Assembly (NCBI GenBank): GCA_003565815.1
Contig: PXAS01000017.1
Coordinates: 1-7,127 of the forward strand
Direction: 5' to 3'
Origin: PVC group bacterium
Lineage (GTDB): Bacteria; Verrucomicrobiota; Kiritimatiellia; SS1-B-03-39; UBA6053
Length of the DNA stretch: 7,127 nt
The translations under genes were made by a program, and so were the position numbers. This document shows positions 1 through 6,794 of the stretch, piece after piece (the first letter of the stretch is position 1; each line of letters starts with the position of its first letter). The notes beneath the pieces were generated by a model. It was given only the letters and a program-made list of their open reading frames with translations, did not search any database and was not told the DNA's origin.

Positions 1-480
1 CAAACCGCTTCGCGAGAAAACGTATCGCTGCGAATTCGAAAAGGGTTTGCGCCCACGTAGTTGTGGAACATGCGTCAATTCTACCAAACGTATCGTAATC
101 GACTCCCGGGAATTCTCTTCCCACTGGGGAAAGAATCAGGAAAGCCGAACATTCTCTCCCCACTGGGTAGCGAATTGAAAATCGACGGTGAACGAGAAAA
201 AGGTCGCCCAGTGGGTGGCGAATTCGAAAACGGCCAAATAGCGTACCCAGCGGGTACAAAATCCGCTCCCCCGAAAACTTGTGGATAACCAGACCACTTC
301 TATCCCGACCTGAGTTGGTCTCACTACCGGGCGCTGATGCGGGTGGGAAACGGGGAGGCCGGGCGATTTTACGAGCGGGAGGCTTTAAAGCTATCTGGCG
401 GAGTCGGTGTAACCATCCAAAAGATGGACAACGATAGGCGGGAGTCAAAAAAATGCAGGGAACGATTATTGAACTCCACG
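1..480 (+). pseudogene. Decayed DUF1016/YhcG-type nuclease gene fragment (N-terminal domain)
   Basis: One plus-strand frame (codons starting at 1, 4, 7...) carries segments resembling the N-terminal domain of DUF1016/YhcG proteins, a PD-(D/E)xK nuclease family often found beside type I RM genes. Seen in order: KGFAPT (40-57), a TAG stop (58-60), LWNMRQFYQTYRN (61-99), a linker with short repeats, a TAA stop (286-288), FYPDLSWSHYRALMRV (298-345), RFYEREA (364-384) and ERLLNST (460-480). All share one frame, so the lesions are two nonsense codons rather than frameshifts. The stretch 385-459, where the family usually has a W-S-x-R-x-L motif, is poorly conserved. The C-terminal nuclease domain does not follow, and the gene start lies beyond the left edge. 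It converges on hsdR. Family assignment is from remembered motifs; pseudogene status follows from the in-frame stops and missing C-terminus. Confidence 0.72.
118..257. repeat. Array of four CCCANTGGG-like short palindromic repeats
   Basis: Four related units start at 120 (CCCACTGGG), 159 (CCCACTGGG), 207 (CCCAGTGGG) and 246 (CCCAGCGGG), spaced 39, 48 and 39 bases apart, all multiples of three. The second and third extend into a longer match: CCCACTGGGTAGCGAATT at 159-176 against CCCAGTGGGTGGCGAATT at 207-224, differing at two positions. The fourth lies in a perfect inverted repeat, GTACCC-AGC-GGGTAC (243-257). In the pseudogene frame the units read P-L-G, P-L-G, P-V-G and P-A-G. They sit in the linker between two conserved DUF1016 segments. 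They could be an inserted palindromic element, binding sites, or a degenerate protein repeat; IS21-type elements also have repeated ends, but no istA or istB is visible here. Confidence 0.55.
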
Positions 481-754
481 CTATGGAGGCAATGGATTCA
501 TGAGTACTCAAAGGGCTCCAAAGGACGAATTGCAAGGGCTGATCCTCTCCCCGCGCCTGTCGGCACGTATTCGCTACGGCAGGTTTTTCAGGAATTCCCC
601 AGACCCTGTCTGGAGAATATGTTTAGATTCCGCAAACAAAGCATGCAATGGATCGCATAAATAATTTTCCCGTAAAGACATGCAACCCGCGAATCAACTC
701 TTGTGCATATTCCGACCACTCCACACATCTCGACCTTTACAAAACGCCGGGCAT
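481..754. other. Convergent intergenic region without a supportable gene
   Basis: This stretch lies between the decayed YhcG-like fragment and the end of hsdR. Open frames exist, including a 54-codon plus-strand ORF at 500-664, but none resembles a family I recognise and none has a good ribosome binding site. One imperfect hairpin is present at 594-618. I see no tRNA, integrase remnant or clear terminator with a U-tract. Confidence 0.6.
594..618. other. Imperfect hairpin in the convergent gap
   Basis: The sequence pairs CCAGAC (599-604) with GTCTGG (608-613) around a 3-base loop. After one C/A mismatch it continues with ATTC (594-597) against GAAT (615-618). It sits 3' of hsdR, between convergent genes, where a bidirectional terminator would be expected. 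Neither strand has a T-run directly after the stem, so an intrinsic terminator is not supported; it could still stabilise a 3' end. Confidence 0.3.
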
Positions 755-3700
755 TTATTTTTTGTATCTCACCGCTTTCGGAATTTTGGAGTACACCTGC
801 TGCCCCAGCCATTCCGCAGCGACAGCTTTAAATTCAGGATCATTCATATATCGGGCGAACAGATCCTCATTCAGGTCCATTCGCTCTATAAACAACGACT
901 CCAGAATCTCGCCAAATACCAACTGAAACTTACCAATCGGATTGTTTTCGGCGGCCTGCCGGATGGAGTCGACCCGGGTTGCAGCTTCGGTGATCTGATC
1001 AAAGAACAGTTGGTCGGCTTCAGTCAGGTTTTCTCCGAATCGTTCGTTGATCAGGTCGATCAGGCGGGATAGCGGCACGTTTTCCTCTCGGACCTGGGCC
1101 CCGCCCACCTCTTTGGGTCCATCGAGCGGTTTCGCTATCCCTTCGTTCAGACTGATGGATCCCTCGCTGATTTTCTGAAGACGGTAATATTCAAGCTGTA
1201 CCTCGTCGTCGAAGTGGTAGCCGGGTCCGGATTTCCGTTTTGGCAGTTTACGGGCGAGGTGCTTGAGATACGTGTACAGCTTTTCCAAGTCGCTGTCCTG
1301 ATAGGGAATGACCTGGCTGAGAAATCCATACAGGTTGCGGAAGGCGTGGAGCTTGCCTCGCCACACTTCCGCTTCCTCCTCGTTCTCGTCCTGCAGGGCT
1401 TTGAAACGGACCGAAGCCTGGTCCAAAACGCTGTTCATGGCTTTGTGGTCGTTCGCACTCTGTTTCTTCCGGGGGGCGAAAAAGATGGCACAGAATGCCT
1501 CGATCTCTTCCGGCAAATACAACCCCGACGCATCCAGCTCCGCCTTGATTTCATACAGTCGGTCCGGGTCCACCTCCTCACCCATCGTCGCCCCGTCATA
1601 ATAGACCTTGAACGCCTCCTGGATCTCTTTGGGATCGTTCACGAAATCCAAAATGAAGGTGTCCTCTTTCAGGGGATGGGTCCGGTTCAGGCGGGACAAC
1701 GTTTGAACCGCCTGGATTCCCGCCAGTCGCTTGTCCACATACATGGTGTGCAGCAGGGGCTGATCAAAACCAGTCTGATATTTCTCCGCCACAAGTAAGA
1801 CACGGTATTCTTTGCCACTAAACGCCTCAGGCAGGTCCTTCTCCTTGATCCCCCCGTTCATTCCGGATTCGGTGTAGGTCGTGTCGGGAATTTTATCGTC
1901 CTCCACCGTGCCCGAAAAGGCGACCAGACTGCGGATGTCATACCCCTTCTTCCCGATGTAATCGTCAAAGGCCTGTTTATACCGCACCGCCTCCAGGCGG
2001 GACCCAGTCACCACCATGGCTTTTGCCATGCCACCGATCTTGTGTCGGCTGAAATTCTGAAAATGCTCCACCATGACCGTGGTTTTTTGGGAAATATTGT
2101 GCGGATGCAGCCGCATGTACCGTGAGAGGGCGCGCGCCGCCTTTTTCCGCTCCACGTTGGGATCGTCCGTACAGGCTTTCAGCAGTTTGTAATAGGTTTT
2201 GTAGCTGACGTAATTCTCCAGTACATCCTCGATAAACCCCTCCTCGATCGCCTGCCGCATGGTGTACGTACTGAACGAGCTGCCTTGCCGACCAAAGATT
2301 TTCAGCGTCTTGTGTTTCGGGGTGGCGGTGAAGGCGAAAAAACTCAGGTTCGGCTGATGTCCACGTTTGGCCATGCTCCGGTAGAGCTTCTCCAACTCGG
2401 TTTCGCCCTCCTCGTCTGCCAGGGCTTTGGCCTGCTCCCTTAGATCCTCGCCGCCCAGCACCTCCTTCAAATCCGTGGCGGTTTCTCCGGATTGGGAGCT
2501 GTGCGCCTCGTCGATGATCACCGCGCATTTGCGGGTGGGTAGAGCGCCCCCTTCCTCCCCCCGCTCCTCCGCCATTTTCAGCAGTTGACGCGAGACAAAA
2601 GGAAATTTCTGCAAAGTGGTGATGATGATGGGAACTGCGTTCTGGAGCGCCTCGGCCAGTTGACGGGAATCCTCCTCAATCTTCTCCACCACCCCCTGGC
2701 GGTGGTCGAACTGGTAAATCGTGTTCTGGAGCTGCTGATCCAGCACAATGCGGTCGGTCACCACGATCACGCTGTCGAAGACCCGCTGGTCCTGTGCATC
2801 GTGCAGACTGGACAGCCGATGCGCCAGCCAGCCAATGGTGTTGCTCTTGCCGCTGCCCGCCGAATGTTCCACCAGATAGTTGTGTCCCGTCCCCTCTTCA
2901 GCTGCGGCCCCCACCATCTCCCGCACCGCATGCAACTGGTGATAGCGTGGAAAAATCATGGTCTCTTTTTTCACCTTGCGGCCGTCCTCCGTCCGCTTGT
3001 CCTCAATCTGCAGATGCAGAAAGCGGGCCAGCAGATCCAGAAAACTATGCCGCTCCAATACTTCTTCCCAAAGATAGGCCGTGCGGTAGTTCCGGCCCAA
3101 CGGATCGGCCGGGTTCCCCGCCCCGCCCTCCCGCCCCCGGTTGAACGGGAGAAAATGGGTCGAGGCTCCCGCCAACCGGGTGGTCATGTGCACCTCGTCG
3201 GTGTCCACCGCGAAATGAACCAGCGTCCGTTTTTTAAATTCGAAAATCTTCTCCCGGTGATCGCGTTTGTTGCGGTATTGCCGGATCGCATCCACCGCCG
3301 TCTGCCCGCTCATCGCGTTCTTCAGCTCCATGGTGACCAGCGGCACCCCGTTCACACTCAAGGTCACGTCCAGACTGTCATGCGAACGCTTGGCGCTGAA
3401 ATGAAGCTGCCGGGTGATCCCAAGGATGTTGGACGCGTACTGGGCGTCCAGTTCCGGATTCAATCCGTGTGCCGGACGGAAAAAGGCAATCCTCAATGTT
3501 TTACCATAGCACTTGAACCCATGCCGCAAAGTCGCCAACACCCCGTGGGTGTCCATCCATTTGCACAGGGCCGCCAAGACCCTTTCCCCCGTATGCTCCT
3601 CGTGAATCGCCTCCAGCTTCTCCCAAACTTTGGACTGGGTAGTCTGGATAAAATTCAGTGCGACGGAGGGAAAAATAGAAGTTTCCGGGTCAAAATCCTT

Positions 3701-3781
3701 TGACACGTGCCGCACATAGCCCTGACCCAGCAGGACGTCTTCTATCGCGGTTTCGAATGCGGCTTCTGAAGTAAATTTCAT
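755..3781 (-). CDS. hsdR: Type I restriction enzyme, R (HsdR) subunit
   Basis: This 1008-residue protein is the motor and nuclease subunit of a type I RM complex: it translocates DNA using ATP and cuts it at a distance from the unmethylated site, working with HsdM and HsdS. The N-terminal endonuclease domain shows D138 and the E152-L-K154 motif followed by Q168-Y-R. Helicase motifs follow in order: Walker A (A308-G-S-G-K-S313), DEAH box (D424-E-A-H427), TATP (T485-P488), motif V around A665-EKYQTGFDQP and motif VI Q693-TLSRLNR700. The rest, to residue 1008, is charged and probably helical, as in HsdR C-termini that contact the methyltransferase core. Length is normal for the family and no lesion is seen. 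The ATG at 3781 is backed by GGAG nine bases upstream and lies 5 bases after the previous stop. HsdR is the last gene, well away from hsdS. Confidence 0.97.
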   Translation of the reverse strand: MKFTSEAAFETAIEDVLLGQGYVRHVSKDFDPETSIFPSVALNFIQTTQSKVWEKLEAIHEEHTGERVLAALCKWMDTHGVLATLRHGFKCYGKTLRIAFFRPAHGLNPELDAQYASNILGITRQLHFSAKRSHDSLDVTLSVNGVPLVTMELKNAMSGQTAVDAIRQYRNKRDHREKIFEFKKRTLVHFAVDTDEVHMTTRLAGASTHFLPFNRGREGGAGNPADPLGRNYRTAYLWEEVLERHSFLDLLARFLHLQIEDKRTEDGRKVKKETMIFPRYHQLHAVREMVGAAAEEGTGHNYLVEHSAGSGKSNTIGWLAHRLSSLHDAQDQRVFDSVIVVTDRIVLDQQLQNTIYQFDHRQGVVEKIEEDSRQLAEALQNAVPIIITTLQKFPFVSRQLLKMAEERGEEGGALPTRKCAVIIDEAHSSQSGETATDLKEVLGGEDLREQAKALADEEGETELEKLYRSMAKRGHQPNLSFFAFTATPKHKTLKIFGRQGSSFSTYTMRQAIEEGFIEDVLENYVSYKTYYKLLKACTDDPNVERKKAARALSRYMRLHPHNISQKTTVMVEHFQNFSRHKIGGMAKAMVVTGSRLEAVRYKQAFDDYIGKKGYDIRSLVAFSGTVEDDKIPDTTYTESGMNGGIKEKDLPEAFSGKEYRVLLVAEKYQTGFDQPLLHTMYVDKRLAGIQAVQTLSRLNRTHPLKEDTFILDFVNDPKEIQEAFKVYYDGATMGEEVDPDRLYEIKAELDASGLYLPEEIEAFCAIFFAPRKKQSANDHKAMNSVLDQASVRFKALQDENEEEAEVWRGKLHAFRNLYGFLSQVIPYQDSDLEKLYTYLKHLARKLPKRKSGPGYHFDDEVQLEYYRLQKISEGSISLNEGIAKPLDGPKEVGGAQVREENVPLSRLIDLINERFGENLTEADQLFFDQITEAATRVDSIRQAAENNPIGKFQLVFGEILESLFIERMDLNEDLFARYMNDPEFKAVAAEWLGQQVYSKIPKAVRYKK

Positions 3782-3786
3782 CTACA

Positions 3787-4725
3787 TTAACTCCATTCCA
3801 ATGCGCGCAATTTGTCATGGGCGGCTTCTGTCCACGTCGTGAGGGCCGTACGCAATGGGTCCCCGAGATTGTCAATCAAATCAACAATCCGACATCGATC
3901 AAACAAGATGCCGCAATACAAGCAATCCGCCTTCCAATCGGCCCGGTCGGCAGATTCTGCGATAAAGTAGGCTTTCAATGGGTCCACAACCAATTTCCGT
4001 TCAGACATCCACCTCGCGACAAAAGCGGACGGGTCAAGACGGGTAAGATGGTTTTTCCAGTAGGTTCCGGTTTTGCATTGACCGAAAACGCAAATTTTTG
4101 ATGGAAGTCTATCTGAGAAAGGAAGCCAACCCACCACATCCAACCCATCATCGTTGGCATGCGTTGAAGCCGACGTGATGTTCGTGAAACGACCTCCTTC
4201 CTTCAAATCCTGACAGAGCGCACTCACCTTATCCGAAAAACTTCCTCGTCGCGCCGTGCCAAAAACATTCACGTACGATCTTCGCCCCAAATAATTCTGC
4301 AAGGCCACCGCGCAAACTTCTTCCATTAGTTCAGTCCCATCTATTCCCGAAAACACCTTGTGTGAAAGCATGTTAAATCGCGTCGCGAAAAGCAAAAACT
4401 TGTACGTAAGTTCCTGATCGGGGCGACAACCAGATCTTGGAAGAATGATGGAGCCCGACAGCTTATCAGTCTGAAACGGATACCCATCGGGACACGCCCC
4501 CCTCCGGTCTCCAAGCTCCACCGTCATCGAATCAGTTAACCTTTCAATCTCATCGTCCTTGTCGCGGATTCCTTCGTTGAATTCATTGTCATCCAACCTC
4601 CCGAGATAACGTTGCAGATCCGTGGAGGAGCATCGACTATCCAGCAAGACTTTCAACTCGGCGAAATCTGCCAGTTCACCGGGCTTTGCCCGAGGCGAAG
4701 GTAGGTTTGGAAGCATGAAGGACAT
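3787..4725 (-). CDS. Putative PD-(D/E)xK-fold nuclease, hypothetical family
   Basis: I do not recognise the specific family of this 312-residue protein. The C-terminal half has the layout of a PD-(D/E)xK nuclease: a helix with acidic residues (TELMEEV, about 131-137), then D-D-G-L-D196 in a short strand, then the strand ICVFGQ216-C-K218. The D...QxK form is seen in Mrr-like restriction enzymes, where Q replaces the usual acidic residue. The N-terminal ~100 residues are charged and could be a recognition or partner-binding region. No signal peptide or membrane segment is seen. The ATG at 4725 lies 16 bases after the ParB-like stop and has no clear Shine-Dalgarno; ATG codons at 4716 and 4797 are alternatives. 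Two of three hand-counted lines (4261 and 4381) are 47% and 50% GC, below mid-hsdR lines (62% and 67%), hinting at a separate origin. Its position suggests it is the effector of the embedded trio; that is inference. Confidence 0.7.
   Translation of the reverse strand: MSFMLPNLPSPRAKPGELADFAELKVLLDSRCSSTDLQRYLGRLDDNEFNEGIRDKDDEIERLTDSMTVELGDRRGACPDGYPFQTDKLSGSIILPRSGCRPDQELTYKFLLFATRFNMLSHKVFSGIDGTELMEEVCAVALQNYLGRRSYVNVFGTARRGSFSDKVSALCQDLKEGGRFTNITSASTHANDDGLDVVGWLPFSDRLPSKICVFGQCKTGTYWKNHLTRLDPSAFVARWMSERKLVVDPLKAYFIAESADRADWKADCLYCGILFDRCRIVDLIDNLGDPLRTALTTWTEAAHDKLRALEWS
3791..3794 (-). promoter_or_regulatory. Ribosome binding site for hsdR
   Basis: GGAG on the minus strand lies nine bases before the hsdR ATG. 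It overlaps the last codons of the upstream nuclease gene (the TGG-AGT codons before its TAA). This fixes the hsdR start and fits coupled translation of the two genes. Confidence 0.6.
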
Positions 4726-4741
4726 ATCGGAACCAGAGCTC

Positions 4742-5836
4742 TTAGTCAGAAAGTCTGGAAGCCTTTCTTGTTCCCGACCGCATACGGTCCATTTCATCGT
4801 AAATCGAATCGGCCAAATCCGCAACCGACCCCGCTGTCCGCAACATTGATTCGGACTTGTCGTAACCGGTGGAGATATAGGATTTCGCTTTCATAAGTTC
4901 CCGCTTGGCTCCCAGCAATGACTCTTCCAGCACCGCGCCCGTGGGCCTTGTCAGTTCAAACGCACTGGCCAAATCCTCCCCGGCTTTGAGGGCGAACAGG
5001 GCCTCCCGGTTCCGAATCACCGCGTCCAGGCGGCTCAAGTCGGGATTTTGCGTTTTGATCGCCGGCGGCTCTTCAGACTCTTTGTCGCCGAAAAGCCAGA
5101 CACAAACCTGTCGTAACTCCTCTAATTTATCTTCCGCGACGGGGCGCGGATTCTCATCCTCTTGGGCCGCCAGGCCCAAGAACTCGGTGAACCCTGGTTT
5201 GTCCAGAGCGGTATACAGGTGCGAAAAGAAAATGCGCGGCGTGTACCTGTTGTCGGTGTTGTAATCGGCCTCCTCCTCCGCTTGTTCCAGCACCATCAAA
5301 CCGCGATAAAGTCGCTGAACGGTTTTGTGTCCGTCTCCTATCTGTCGGGCAATATCGGCGAGCGGAACTTCATACTTCCGATGGACCTGAGCAATATACT
5401 TCGCTTTGGCGAAACTCGTCCATTTAGCAGGGCCGTTGACATGCTTGAAGCCGAGATATTTCCAGGAGGATTCCCGGTCCTCGAAAATGACGGGAATCTC
5501 CTGTATCCCCGCCTCGATTTCAGGCGTGATTTCAGGAACCTGCCACTTGTTTTCTTTCGCCACCTCGTGTCCCAGCAGCACTCTTAAAGCCGCCAGACGT
5601 CGGTTGCCCTCCAGCACCACATGCTTCCCACCCTCTTCGGTGACAATCAGCGGCTCGTGCGCGAAATATCCGCTGGAGGCAATCGACATCACGAGTTCCA
5701 TGACGTCCATGGCGTCCCAGAGAATCTGCAGGATCTCGTTTTCGGACGTGTTGGGTTTGATCCCAAACTCCACCAAACGTGGGTTATCTCTGTCGAAGTG
5801 AAGTTCGGATACGGGAAGATGGGTTGGAGGGCTCAT
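4742..5836 (-). CDS. ParB/Srx-fold domain protein with helix-turn-helix
   Basis: This 364-residue protein has a ParB/sulfiredoxin-type N-terminal domain, about residues 7-125. It contains the signature V-L-E-G-N-R-R-L-A-A-L-R (74-85), which matches box II of ParB, the region that contacts nucleotide or phosphate. A helix-turn-helix follows at about 155-180 (PLADIARQIGDGHKTVQRL). The C-terminal 180 residues are acidic and helical and match nothing I know. Such proteins act in plasmid partition, as phage or mobile-element regulators, or as nucleases and accessory factors in defence loci. No parA partner is seen, so partition is unlikely. Its ATG overlaps the methylase stop as ATGA, and no Shine-Dalgarno is visible, so translation probably depends on reinitiation. 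An inferred role is DNA binding or CTP/ATP-dependent loading of the neighbouring nuclease. Confidence 0.88.
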   Translation of the reverse strand: MSPPTHLPVSELHFDRDNPRLVEFGIKPNTSENEILQILWDAMDVMELVMSIASSGYFAHEPLIVTEEGGKHVVLEGNRRLAALRVLLGHEVAKENKWQVPEITPEIEAGIQEIPVIFEDRESSWKYLGFKHVNGPAKWTSFAKAKYIAQVHRKYEVPLADIARQIGDGHKTVQRLYRGLMVLEQAEEEADYNTDNRYTPRIFFSHLYTALDKPGFTEFLGLAAQEDENPRPVAEDKLEELRQVCVWLFGDKESEEPPAIKTQNPDLSRLDAVIRNREALFALKAGEDLASAFELTRPTGAVLEESLLGAKRELMKAKSYISTGYDKSESMLRTAGSVADLADSIYDEMDRMRSGTRKASRLSD

Positions 5837-6741
5837 GTTAGGTTTGTTTCAAAGGGTTGGTAAAAGGGGGTTTCGATTCCGTGAATCACCACGGATCGGG
5901 GAAGAGTCAAGCCGTGAGGCGCGATAATCAACTCCGTGGCCGTTTTTTTGACCTGCAGGGAATAACGTATGGGCAGCTTAAATTGACAGCAATCGCGGTA
6001 CAGGCCTCGAATCAACTCGGTGTCATCGTAGGACATCAGCCAGGGCAACACGCGTTGTCGCGACAGATACGTAGTAATGGACGCGTGATCCTGGTGTTTG
6101 TATGCGTTCAGGTACAACCGCTGACCTTTATTGACGTACGGCGGGTCCAAATAGACGAACACTTTGCGACGCGCCATTCCTCCCGGCAAAGAGTGTTTCA
6201 AGAAATCGATCGCGTCGACTCCGCTCAGGTGGATCCGCTCCCGTAACGAACCAATACGGTTGATCCGCTCCACCAACGCCTGTCTGCTGAAGCGGGCATC
6301 CAGTTTCCATTTTCCCGTCTGCTGGTGGCCCCCAATCGGACCCGCGCCGGTCAGGACGCCCGAGCGGTTGCACCGATTCATGTAAAAAGCGGAAAAACCG
6401 ACGTCAAAAGGCCGATGCGCGGTGGGATTCGAGCAAACGTCCCGTTGTCGCCTCCATTCCCCCATATCCAAGGGGACATGCATCACGTTTTCGGCAAATT
6501 TTTCCGTGTCCTTCAACACTGCGTTCCAGAACGCATACACCCGCGGGTCGGCATCGTTAATGTGGATCTCACCCACCACTCCTTTTTCCAACAGGGTCAG
6601 GGCCGCCCCCGCTCCACCGGCATACGGTTCAAAATACCGACACCCTCGCAAATCGTTTAGGTCGATCACATCTTCTAGAAAGCCGGCCAGGCTGGCTTTG
6701 CCTCCGGGATATCGCAATGGACTGATGTGGGGCGACTTCAT
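5833..6741 (-). CDS. D12-class DNA adenine (N6) methyltransferase, Dam-like
   Basis: This 302-residue enzyme should transfer a methyl group from S-adenosylmethionine to N6 of adenine. It belongs to the D12 (Dam/alpha) class: the SAM-binding motif X P-L-R-Y-P-G-G-K (8-15), motif I F-E-P-Y-A-G-G-A-G (37-45), the family segment F-Y-M-N-R-C-N-R-S-G (119-128), and the catalytic D-P-P-Y (199-202). Length is normal for the class. The open frame runs on upstream to 6960, but the start at 6741 is chosen because motif X is normally near the N-terminus, the upstream part overlaps the 71-codon ORF in another frame, and AAAGG lies 12 bases before the ATG. The start overlaps a leader ORF stop as ATGA and the end overlaps the ParB-like start as ATGA. 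It is separate from the HsdM methylase. The target sequence cannot be read from this; GATC is only one option. Confidence 0.95.
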   Translation of the reverse strand: MKSPHISPLRYPGGKASLAGFLEDVIDLNDLRGCRYFEPYAGGAGAALTLLEKGVVGEIHINDADPRVYAFWNAVLKDTEKFAENVMHVPLDMGEWRRQRDVCSNPTAHRPFDVGFSAFYMNRCNRSGVLTGAGPIGGHQQTGKWKLDARFSRQALVERINRIGSLRERIHLSGVDAIDFLKHSLPGGMARRKVFVYLDPPYVNKGQRLYLNAYKHQDHASITTYLSRQRVLPWLMSYDDTELIRGLYRDCCQFKLPIRYSLQVKKTATELIIAPHGLTLPRSVVIHGIETPFYQPFETNLT

Positions 6742-6794
6742 ATGGACACTATACCTTTCAGCAACCTGCCTGTCACTGTCGAATTCAATTTCAT
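6738..6794 (-). CDS. 18-codon leader-like ORF between small ORF and methylase
   Basis: This reads MKLNSTVTGRLLKGIVSI and then a TGA. Its ATG overlaps the TGA of the preceding 71-codon ORF, and its own TGA overlaps the methylase ATG, each as ATGA. A strong Shine-Dalgarno (AAGGGG, 6807-6802) sits seven bases before its ATG, better than the one before the methylase. That arrangement suits a translational relay in which ribosomes end here and restart on the methylase. The peptide itself resembles nothing I know, and it may be meaningful only as a coupling device. Confidence 0.4.
   Translation of the reverse strand: MKLNSTVTGRLLKGIVSI

Noticed and set aside
118..257. IS21-family element end, from the GAATTCGAAAA and CCCACTGGG repeats
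   Set aside because: Such ends have repeated sites of similar look, but no transposase or IstB sequence is visible and the stretch stays in phase between two DUF1016-like segments. Kept only as an alternative for the repeats.
280..288. Perfect DnaA-box match (TTATCCACA on the minus strand)
   Set aside because: A single 9-base match without a cluster of boxes, AT-rich unwinding region or replication gene. It falls inside the decayed YhcG-like frame, so chance is the simpler explanation.
500..664. 54-codon plus-strand ORF beginning MSTQRAPKDELQ
   Set aside because: No family resemblance, no clear ribosome binding site, and it lies in a degenerate intergenic region 3' of a pseudogene.
2585..3703. 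372-codon plus-strand open frame opposite hsdR
   Set aside because: It is antisense to well-conserved HsdR motifs; its composition (many His, Pro, Gln, Leu) is typical of the complementary strand of a real gene.
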